Shown here piece after piece: positions 15,471 to 22,300 of a DNA stretch of 26,457 nucleotides. The position numbers and the translations under genes were made by a program. Where the stretch lies: assembly GCA_050260935.1 (NCBI GenBank), contig JBLNCU010000179.1:1-26457 (forward strand). The letters are read 5' to 3'. The notes beneath the pieces were generated by a model. The model did no database searches, was not told the DNA's origin, and saw nothing but the letters and a program-made list of their open reading frames with translations. Numbering within the stretch: position 1 is the stretch's first letter; every line of letters starts with the position of its first letter. The DNA is from UBA8346 sp050260935 (GTDB lineage: Bacteria > Bacillota > UBA4882 > UBA8346).

Positions 15471-15659
15471 ATGGCCAGTCAAGATGTAAATCAGCATTTT
15501 TTTACAGCCTTATCCTGCCTGGTTTTCATTCCGATCCGTCCAGCTGGCGGGTGGCTGAAGGCCACACAGGGACTTAAAAACAAACTTTATAACCATATGA
15601 ACTTTTTCTGGGATAGAGCGAAGGAGATAATCAAAGAACGGCGAATTGAAAATAGCTAA
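15471..15659 (+). CDS. Hypothetical small protein (62 residues)
   Basis: The frame opens with ATG at 15471, one base after the permease stop codon, with AAGGA just upstream, so reinitiation is plausible. The product has a short hydrophobic patch near the start (FTALSCLVFIPI) and a basic helical tail (WDRAKEIIKERRIENS). It ends 21 bases before the dehydrogenase gene. I recognise no family. A small hairpin GTGGC-TGAAG-GCCAC (15551-15565) lies within it. It may be real or an accidental frame in a 211-base spacer. Confidence 0.35.
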   Translation: MASQDVNQHFFTALSCLVFIPIRPAGGWLKATQGLKNKLYNHMNFFWDRAKEIIKERRIENS

Positions 15660-15680
15660 GTTATTTTAGGGGATGAAGCA

Positions 15681-16838
15681 ATGCCGTTGGTAAACTCTTT
15701 CAATCTAAAATCAAAAATTATCTTTGGTCACCACTCATTAAATGAACTGCCGAATGCCGGCCGGAACTTCGGTCCGAGGGTGATGGTGGTTACCGGAAAA
15801 CGCGCCTTAATCCGAAACGGAATCATCCAACGGGTGGAGAGTTTATTGCAAAATTCCGGCTTTAGCCCGCTACGTTTTGCTGAGGTCGAGCCGGAACCTT
15901 CACTGGATACGGTCACCAAGGGTCTACGGATAGCCCGAGAAGAGGAGATCGACTGGATAGTAGGGATCGGCGGCGGTAGCGCTATGGATGTAGCCAAGAC
16001 TATTGCCGGTCTGGCCCAGGCCGATCGCGAATTGGAGTATTACTTTGAGGGTGGACCGCTGGTTCATCCGGCATTACCCCTGGTGACCATACCGACCACA
16101 GCCGGATCCGGGGCTGAGGTAACCTTTAATGCCGTTTTATCGGATTTAACGAAAAAAGTAAAAAAATCAATTCGCGACCCCCGTTTAGGGGCGGAGATTG
16201 CGATTGTCGATCCCCAGTTGACCCTGGGATTACCGCCGGATGTGACCGTTCATTCCGGTATGGACGCTCTAGTTCAGGCGATCGAGTCTTTTACTTCCAA
16301 AGGAGCCTCTCCTTTAACCGATATTTATGCTTATTCCGCCATTAGGCGGCTATCCGCCAATATTATCAAGGTTTATCAGGACGGCCAGGATCAAGAGGCC
16401 CGGGCCGAAATGGCCATGGGGAGCCTGATGGCCGGGATCGCCTTAAGTAACGCCCGGTTGGGGGCGGTGCACGGCATGGCCCATTCTATAGGAATTTTAA
16501 GTGGTAAACCGCATGGCCTGGTCTGCGCCGTTCTGCTGGTCCCGGTGATGCGGTTCAATCTGGCGGTTTCCTTTGAAAAATACGCTGAAGTTTCCAAGGC
16601 GCTCGGGCTAAAGTTGTTGCCGAATATCGACCCGATAGATGCGGCAGCCGCCGGAATGAAATTTATCATGAATCTACAGCGTAAGCTGGGGATTCCCTCC
16701 CATATCAATGATTTAGGAATCTCCGAAGCCGATTACCCAACTATTATTCAAGAAAGTCTTAATTCCGGTTCGATGAAGGCCAACCCCCGCGACGCCGGGC
16801 CCGAGGATTTAATGCATATTTTAAAAGGAGATATCTAA
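15681..16838 (+). CDS. Iron-containing (type III) alcohol dehydrogenase family protein
   Basis: A 385-residue NAD(P)-dependent oxidoreductase interconverting an alcohol and an aldehyde or ketone. The nucleotide-binding loop is GIGGGSAMDVAK (95-106), then TIPTTAGSGAEVT (137-149) and the metal region. Expected ligands are D195 (MDAL), H264 (GAVHGMAH) and H278 (KPHG). The fourth ligand, normally His in DALTHAIE, is Q199 here (DALVQAIE); I recall this variant in part of the family, and it may change metal use. The gene follows the second importer, so it may act on a sugar-derived alcohol or aldehyde or serve as a fermentation enzyme. ATG at 15681 has GGGGATGAAG upstream. Confidence 0.9.
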   Translation: MPLVNSFNLKSKIIFGHHSLNELPNAGRNFGPRVMVVTGKRALIRNGIIQRVESLLQNSGFSPLRFAEVEPEPSLDTVTKGLRIAREEEIDWIVGIGGGSAMDVAKTIAGLAQADRELEYYFEGGPLVHPALPLVTIPTTAGSGAEVTFNAVLSDLTKKVKKSIRDPRLGAEIAIVDPQLTLGLPPDVTVHSGMDALVQAIESFTSKGASPLTDIYAYSAIRRLSANIIKVYQDGQDQEARAEMAMGSLMAGIALSNARLGAVHGMAHSIGILSGKPHGLVCAVLLVPVMRFNLAVSFEKYAEVSKALGLKLLPNIDPIDAAAAGMKFIMNLQRKLGIPSHINDLGISEADYPTIIQESLNSGSMKANPRDAGPEDLMHILKGDI

Positions 16839-16853
16839 CTACAAAATTTTACA

Positions 16854-19688
16854 ATGATAAATAAAGTAAAGTACCTTTCTCTCCTGTTTTTACTGATCAT
16901 CGCCCTAACTTGGGGAGAAGTGTCCGTGGGGGCAGGGGACGGAATAGTTCCCGTTCAATCCAGCCCCGCCGGTTTTTCCAGCCATCTTGAACGGGCGCAA
17001 CTTCTTTACCAAGACTCAGGCCTTCCCGGATATTTCCGGGAACGTTCTTTATTGTGGACGGAAAATCTCACACGAAGAGCAGATCTTCTAAAAAAATTAC
17101 CTCCGGTCGATCCGGTTAGAATTGCCGACCTCGGAAGGGAACTGTTATTGCTCTTGAATTTAAATCCGGATGACCCGGACTGCCTAGTGATGGCCGGGGA
17201 TTACCATTATTTTTTAAAGCAAAGGGAGACAGCTCTCTGGTATTACCTGCAAGCCCGGAAAATCGCCCCGGCTTCCGCCAGGGTCAATCTGGCCTTGGCC
17301 GATTATTACCTTAACGAATATCAGCCCGGACCGGTCAAAAAGTTGTTCAAAGGCACTGAAGACCCCCGTTATGCTCTCCGGCTGGGCGCCGCTTCTTTCC
17401 AAATGGGGGAATATCCTGTAGCGCTTGGGTATTTTATGGCAGCCGTTCCTTTGCCCACCGGTTGGGATTCAACCCGGGCCAAAGATCTTTTCAAATCCTA
17501 TCTGGCCTTGGGTGAATTAACGGAGGCCGGGCGGGTGGAGCAAACCGGTTCTGAACGAACGGCCGTTGCCGCCACCCTTTGGACGGAGCTTAACGGTTGG
17601 TCCGCCTGGCTGGCGGGAAAAGGACAAGAAGCCCGGGGCAGATGGGGATCGGGTCTTTTGCTCAACCCCGATTATAGATTATGGAACAGTAATCTGCTTT
17701 GGAGCGAACCAGAGCCGGATCTGGAGAAGAAGCTTCCGGATTTGCACGACGCCGATCTGAATTCCACAGCCAGCATCCTTCAGGGACAATTGTTTCTAAA
17801 AGAAAAAAAATTGGGTTCCGCTTATAACTCCTTTTTATCCGGGGTGCACTCCGATCGCCGCTCATTGATAGGCTTTTTAGGGGCTGGCGCCGTCCGGTTG
17901 GCTCAGGGGGAGTATCTACAAGCCCTGGACTTATGCAACCAAGGATTGGCGGTAAACCCCGGGTTTGGTCCGTTACTTTCAACCAGAGCGGCCATCTTCC
18001 GGAAATTGGGACGGAGTGCCGAAGCAGCCGGCGACCAAGAGGCCTACCGCAGAAGTTTGAGTGTAAGTCCGGAATCCGGTTCTTTGAGGGTCGCCCTTTT
18101 TACCGTTGGAAACGGGAGAACCTGCCTTTCAGTGCAGGGGAAAACCGAAAACCTGGTTGGTTTTTGGGTAAGTTCGGTAGGGGATTACTGGGATTGGTAT
18201 CCGTGGTGGGGAGCGCCGCCGGTTCTCCGTTCGCGGACCGATAAAGCCTGGGTGGTGCCAACCGGTCCCGGTTTATCCGGCGAGGCCTATTATCTTCAAA
18301 CCACAAAGGACGCTCAGTTGAACCAGGCATTTAAGACCCAAATTTTGGAAGGTTCGGAACTCATTTGGCAATTGCCCTTAAAAGTCAAAATGGTGTTGGA
18401 GCCTGGCGGAAAAGCCGGTAAACCGTTGATCCTTGATGAGTTTACCGCCAAACAGCGGATTCCCCTTGACAAACTGCCCGAAGGGGAGCAAAAGTTCAGG
18501 GTCAGGTTTCAAACTGAGAACGGTTTTTGGGGAGTGGCACAGGTTGAGTTGGTGGCGATGGAACGGCCGGCCGCAGATTACAAACAGCCGTCCCGGTTCT
18601 CGGCGAGCGTCGCCCACCCGGTAACCAATCACCGCTTAATTAAATTAATACTGAGGTCGGAAGGCAATGCTTGGGAGACTACCAGAATTTCCTTTGGCGA
18701 AGAGGGACACTTCTCCGAATGGATGCCATTTCAAACGGATGTCGATTATTTGCTCTCGGAGGGCGATGGCCCGAAAACCGTCATCGTCAGGTTTCAATCA
18801 GCTGGAGATCAGCTTCAGGAAGTCCAGCTCAACCTGGAGTTAGATACGGCTTTGCCGCAGGTGGATTCTTTTCAAAAAAACAGTATAATCAGGGATCAAT
18901 TCCTTTTACAATGGACAACCAGCGAACCGGTTACCAGTTACCTGCAAATATTTACTGATCAGGGAGTTTGGGAGGAATCTCCGGGCACCCCCGGCATTAA
19001 TCGAACTTTTTCGGGTCTGGTTCCGGTCCGGCATAGTGTTTTCTGCCGGATTGTTCTTCGCGATCAGGCCGGAAACACCGGTTTTTATTATGACGATGAT
19101 TTGAATACCCAATTGCAGGGTTCGGGCGCTTGCAGCTTTCGGCTGAACAACGAAAGCAATATTACTAATTCCCGTTTGGTGACGGTAAAACCCGGTGGGG
19201 ATACTATTGACAGTTGGGCGCTGAGCAACGACCGGCAAACCTGGTCCAGTTGGACGAGGGGCGAATCAAGCCTTAAATGGAGATTGAACCCGGGTGACGG
19301 GTTACAACTAGTCTATGTAAAATACCGGATTAAGGAGAGCCCGGGGATAAAGTTTCAAGTCCTGCCGGTAATTCTTGATACTCTGCCGCCGGTGATTGGC
19401 GAGTCTTATTTCCGGATTGACGGGGATCTTCTTAATTTAACTATTCGCTTAAACGAACCGGCCCAACTCCAGGCAAGATTGATCGGGATTAACGGCGCTT
19501 TCCGGGATGTCTCCGGCGCGGATGCGCAAAGTTTTCAGACGGAACACTTGATCGGCTTTAAATTGGGTGATCTTCAGCCGGATGATGTGGCAGAATTAAA
19601 AATTACCGACCGGGCGGGTAATACCGTTGAAACCATAATCAAATTAAATGATGGGTCCGGCGGGGCGGATTTGAAGCAAAATCAATGA
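16854..19688 (+). CDS. Large exported TPR protein with beta-rich C-terminus, function unknown
   Basis: A 944-residue protein. Residues 1-27 look like a signal peptide (VKYLSLLFLLIIALTWG, then SVGAG). Helical TPR-like repeats occupy about 95-200 and 300-400; examples are MAGDYHYFLKQRETALWYYL and GAGAVRLAQGEYLQALDLCN. From about 410 the protein is beta-rich. Several repeats there end in phrases such as LRDQAGNTGFYYDD (about 740) and KITDRAGNTVE (about 920), typical of Ig-like or FN3-like extracellular modules. The ATG at 16854 lacks a good ribosome-binding site; the nearest AAGGAG is 22 bases upstream in the dehydrogenase gene. It is 15 bases after that gene, so probably co-transcribed. It may be a cell-surface scaffold or envelope protein. 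I do not recognise a named family. Confidence 0.75.
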   Translation: MINKVKYLSLLFLLIIALTWGEVSVGAGDGIVPVQSSPAGFSSHLERAQLLYQDSGLPGYFRERSLLWTENLTRRADLLKKLPPVDPVRIADLGRELLLLLNLNPDDPDCLVMAGDYHYFLKQRETALWYYLQARKIAPASARVNLALADYYLNEYQPGPVKKLFKGTEDPRYALRLGAASFQMGEYPVALGYFMAAVPLPTGWDSTRAKDLFKSYLALGELTEAGRVEQTGSERTAVAATLWTELNGWSAWLAGKGQEARGRWGSGLLLNPDYRLWNSNLLWSEPEPDLEKKLPDLHDADLNSTASILQGQLFLKEKKLGSAYNSFLSGVHSDRRSLIGFLGAGAVRLAQGEYLQALDLCNQGLAVNPGFGPLLSTRAAIFRKLGRSAEAAGDQEAYRRSLSVSPESGSLRVALFTVGNGRTCLSVQGKTENLVGFWVSSVGDYWDWYPWWGAPPVLRSRTDKAWVVPTGPGLSGEAYYLQTTKDAQLNQAFKTQILEGSELIWQLPLKVKMVLEPGGKAGKPLILDEFTAKQRIPLDKLPEGEQKFRVRFQTENGFWGVAQVELVAMERPAADYKQPSRFSASVAHPVTNHRLIKLILRSEGNAWETTRISFGEEGHFSEWMPFQTDVDYLLSEGDGPKTVIVRFQSAGDQLQEVQLNLELDTALPQVDSFQKNSIIRDQFLLQWTTSEPVTSYLQIFTDQGVWEESPGTPGINRTFSGLVPVRHSVFCRIVLRDQAGNTGFYYDDDLNTQLQGSGACSFRLNNESNITNSRLVTVKPGGDTIDSWALSNDRQTWSSWTRGESSLKWRLNPGDGLQLVYVKYRIKESPGIKFQVLPVILDTLPPVIGESYFRIDGDLLNLTIRLNEPAQLQARLIGINGAFRDVSGADAQSFQTEHLIGFKLGDLQPDDVAELKITDRAGNTVETIIKLNDGSGGADLKQNQ

Positions 19689-19708
19689 TTTATTTTTAGG
19701 GTGTAGTT

Positions 19709-19717
19709 TGATATAAT
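19709..19717 (+). promoter_or_regulatory. Extended -10 promoter for spermidine synthase
   Basis: TG-A-TATAAT at 19709-19717 is a perfect extended -10 element. No good -35 is seen 17 bases upstream (TTTATT). It lies 64 bases before the speE ATG. Confidence 0.6.
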
Positions 19718-19727
19718 CATTTCCGGA

Positions 19728-19748
19728 TTTACCATAATAATTGGTAAA
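19728..19748 (+). repeat. Inverted repeat just after the speE promoter (candidate operator)
   Basis: TTTACCA (19728-19734) and TGGTAAA (19742-19748) are perfect arms around a 7-base A+T centre. The site starts about 11 bases after the -10 box, across or just after the expected transcription start. That is a typical repressor position, although an RNA hairpin is equally possible. Confidence 0.4.
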
Positions 19749-19780
19749 AATAGATTGCTGAAAAATCGAAGGAGATAGTC

Positions 19781-20611
19781 ATGGAACTTTGGTATACCGA
19801 AAAACAAACCCCCAATTTGGGCTTCTCGTGCAAAATCACCCGGACTTTACACACCGAACAAACTCCTTATCAAGATCTGGCGGTGATCGATACAGTCCAG
19901 TACGGTAAAATGCTGGTGCTTGATGGAATGGTTATGACCACCGAAGTCGATGAGTTTGTTTATCACGAGATGATCACGCACATCGCCTTGAATACCCACC
20001 CTCACCCGGAACGGACCCTGGTGGTAGGTGGCGGTGACGGCGGCGCCATCCGGGAGATTTTAAAACACTCCTCCGTCCGAGAAGCAGTTTTAGCGGAGAT
20101 CGACCGCCGGGTGGTGGAGGTAAGCCAGCAGTATTTACCATCTATTGCCGGGGCATTAACCGATTCCCGGGTCACTCTGGCCATTGGTGACGGGGTGGAA
20201 CATGTACGGCAAAGTAAAAACAAATACGATGTGATCCTAATTGACTCTACCGAACCGATCGGGCCGGCGGTGGGTTTGTTCAGCCGCCAGTTTTACCAGG
20301 ATGTCTTTGCCGCGCTAAAACCGGACGGTATTATGGTGGCTCAGAGCGAGTCGCCTTTCATCAATCAGGATGTTATCAAGATGATCCACGCTAATTTAAA
20401 AGGGGTTTTTCCGCTTAAATATCTATATACAGCCAATATTCCGACTTACCCCTCGGGTTTATGGAGTTTTACCATTGCCAGCAAAAAATACGACCCTCTA
20501 AAAGCGGATCCCACGCAATTTCCGAAATTGAAGACCAAGTATTATACTCCGGAAGTCCATTTCGGCGCTTTCCGGCTGCCGCGTTTCGTTCAAGATTTAG
20601 TGGAGGGGTAA
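19781..20611 (+). CDS. speE: Spermidine synthase (polyamine aminopropyltransferase)
   Basis: A 276-residue cytoplasmic enzyme that transfers an aminopropyl group from decarboxylated S-adenosylmethionine to putrescine. Family marks in order are TPYQDLAVIDT (28-38), LVLDGMVMTTEVDEFVYHEM (45-64), the cofactor loop VVGGGDGGAIREI (81-93), the acidic residue E107 in LAEID, and IDSTEPIGPA (154-163) with catalytic D155. The length is typical. ATG at 19781 has GGAG upstream. Agmatinase follows 145 bases later, so the pair makes spermidine from agmatine. No decarboxylase gene (arginine or AdoMet) lies in the window. Confidence 0.96.
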   Translation: MELWYTEKQTPNLGFSCKITRTLHTEQTPYQDLAVIDTVQYGKMLVLDGMVMTTEVDEFVYHEMITHIALNTHPHPERTLVVGGGDGGAIREILKHSSVREAVLAEIDRRVVEVSQQYLPSIAGALTDSRVTLAIGDGVEHVRQSKNKYDVILIDSTEPIGPAVGLFSRQFYQDVFAALKPDGIMVAQSESPFINQDVIKMIHANLKGVFPLKYLYTANIPTYPSGLWSFTIASKKYDPLKADPTQFPKLKTKYYTPEVHFGAFRLPRFVQDLVEG

Positions 20612-20625
20612 GTTGGTTTTAATAC

Positions 20626-20732
20626 AGAAGCCAGGATCCCAGAAGTCAGAATGAAAGCTATTGGCCAGGTCTAGACTTCAAGAGCAAACAGGCCCCGATA
20701 AATCGGGTACATCCCCCTGGCTCCTGACTTCT
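20626..20732. repeat. MITE-like inverted-repeat element between speE and speB
   Basis: A 107-base segment is bounded by AGAAGCCAGGATCC (20626-20639) and GGCTCCTGACTTCT (20719-20732), inverted repeats that match at 12 of 14 positions. A second AGAAGTCAG at 20641-20649 also pairs perfectly with CTGACTTCT at 20724-20732. Inside is CCCGA-TAAA-TCGGG (20694-20707). There is no ORF and no clean target-site duplication. It may be a short non-autonomous mobile repeat or a REP-like intercistronic element. Confidence 0.45.
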
Positions 20733-20756
20733 AAATTCTAATAAAGGATTGGTTCC

Positions 20757-21629
20757 GTGATGTCGGACTGGTGGAGCGAGAACGATCTAAAATCGCGTTT
20801 TATGGTATCATCCGATGATTATCAGGCCTCGAAGGTGGTGCTCTTCGGGGCTCCGATGGATTATACCGTTTCCTTCCGGCCCGGCTCCCGCTTTGGGCCC
20901 AAAGCGGTCCGGGAAGTCTCCGAGGCCCTGGAGGAGTATAGTTTTTATCAGGGCAAAGACCTCCGCGAGACCACTTTTTTTGACGCCGGCGATCTCTACC
21001 TGCCATTCGGTAATGTCCCCAAATCTTTGCGGCAGATCGGGGCGGCCGTAGCTCAGATCCGCCGCGACGGAAAGAAGCCGTTTCTAATCGGCGGTGAACA
21101 TTTGGTTAGTTGGCCGGCAATTGAATTCATGGCTGATCAATATCAGGAATTACGGGTTATCCACCTGGATGCCCATACCGATTTGCGGGCGTCCTACTAT
21201 GGAGAAATATACTCCCACGCCTCGGTGATCCGGTTGGTAACAGAAAAGCTTGGTCCCGGCCGGGTTTATCAGTTCGGGATCCGCTCCGGGGACAAACCGG
21301 ATTTCGAATACGCCAGAACCAATACCCGTTTGTTTCCGGAAGAACTGCTGGCGCCGTTCTATTCCTGTATTCGGGACTTGCAAGGACACCCCTTGTATGT
21401 AACGATAGATATCGATATTCTGGACCCCGCTTTTGCCCCTGGTACCGGTACTCCGGAATCAGGCGGCATCGCCCCGCGGGAATTATTCAATTTCATCAAG
21501 GAGTTGACGGCTCTCAATGTCATTGGAGCGGACCTGGTGGAGATTGCCCCCGCCTATGATCCCACCGGAGCCACCCAGTTACTAGGCGCCAAACTGGTAC
21601 GGGAGATAATCTTGAGTTTGGACAAATGA
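20757..21629 (+). CDS. speB: Agmatinase (ureohydrolase family)
   Basis: A 290-residue enzyme that hydrolyses agmatine to putrescine and urea using two manganese ions. All expected ligands are visible: H115 (LIGGEHLVSW), D138, H140 and D142 (IHLDAHTDLR), and D218 and D220 (VTIDIDILDPAFAPGTGTPE). The N-terminus has the family GAPMDYTVSFRPGSRFGP. GTG at 20757 is 8 bases after AAGGA; an adjacent ATG at 20760 is also possible. It is downstream of spermidine synthase in the same orientation, so its putrescine should feed that enzyme. Guanidinobutyrase or another ureohydrolase activity is possible, but the speE neighbour favours agmatinase. Confidence 0.95.
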   Translation: MMSDWWSENDLKSRFMVSSDDYQASKVVLFGAPMDYTVSFRPGSRFGPKAVREVSEALEEYSFYQGKDLRETTFFDAGDLYLPFGNVPKSLRQIGAAVAQIRRDGKKPFLIGGEHLVSWPAIEFMADQYQELRVIHLDAHTDLRASYYGEIYSHASVIRLVTEKLGPGRVYQFGIRSGDKPDFEYARTNTRLFPEELLAPFYSCIRDLQGHPLYVTIDIDILDPAFAPGTGTPESGGIAPRELFNFIKELTALNVIGADLVEIAPAYDPTGATQLLGAKLVREIILSLDK

Positions 21630-21776
21630 TTAACTGCTTAGTCAGAAATTTACGACAGATATTTTTGAAATTCGGCAGGAAAAGCAAGGAAATTAGCGAA
21701 AAAACATATGAGGCGCATTCAGCGGACAGGATTTGAACGCAGGATGGTATTTGTATTCCTGAAGGAGAATGCCGGC

Positions 21777-22061
21777 ATGAGTATGAATATTCTCGGTTAT
21801 AAATTCGATGGTCCGTTTAGTGTCGAGACTACGGTAGTACCGGTTAACCGGGCCGCCGTCTATGCCATCATTCAAAATACCCCGGACGGCCAATGCTATA
21901 TCCGGGACATCGGTATATCCAACGAAGAGAATTGGGATCGCAATAATTACGATGGCTCGCTCTCGCTTTACCTGCGTTATATGCCGAGCAACGAGGGTTT
22001 TACAGCCGCCGACCGCCAGGAACTGGCGCGCAAAATCAAAGCCTATTACAATTTGTATTAG
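21777..22061 (+). CDS. Hypothetical 94-residue protein, possibly a degenerate GIY-YIG fold
   Basis: ATG at 21777 is preferred over the in-frame ATG at 21708 because AAGGAG lies 9 bases upstream. The protein reads MSMNILGYKFDGPFSVETTV, then a beta segment NRAAVYAIIQN, then CYIRDIGISNEENWDRNN, then LSLYLRYMP and a C-terminal helix ending KIKAYYNLY. This order resembles small GIY-YIG-type proteins that read GVYxI...DVGES...YxP...EIRxxYN. The first GIY is replaced by AVY and the YIG by DIG, so nuclease activity would be doubtful. The resemblance is by eye and unproven. It has its own terminator about 75 bases downstream. Confidence 0.55.
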   Translation: MSMNILGYKFDGPFSVETTVVPVNRAAVYAIIQNTPDGQCYIRDIGISNEENWDRNNYDGSLSLYLRYMPSNEGFTAADRQELARKIKAYYNLY

Positions 22062-22137
22062 TTTTACTAAAGTTCCCTATTCCGTGTTATTCCTTAGAAT
22101 CCGCTTTATACGCGCCTCGAATAGTTGGTTTTAAACC

Positions 22138-22161
22138 GATCTCTTTAAGGGGTCTTTTTTT
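22138..22161 (+). terminator. Rho-independent terminator after the 94-residue protein
   Basis: GATCTC (22138-22143) pairs with GGGGTC (22149-22154) using two G-T pairs around a 5-base loop. Seven T residues follow at 22155-22161. Confidence 0.7.
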
Positions 22162-22300
22162 ATTTCCGGGAGGCCCGGGTCCATCAGAGGACAACAGGGG
22201 GAAAATAGCAAAATTAGCAGGAAGTTTGAAAGCTGTTCGCGAAGTTTATGTTGTGCTTTTGCTTGATAAGAGAATTTTTTTGACCAATCACGGAGGAGAT

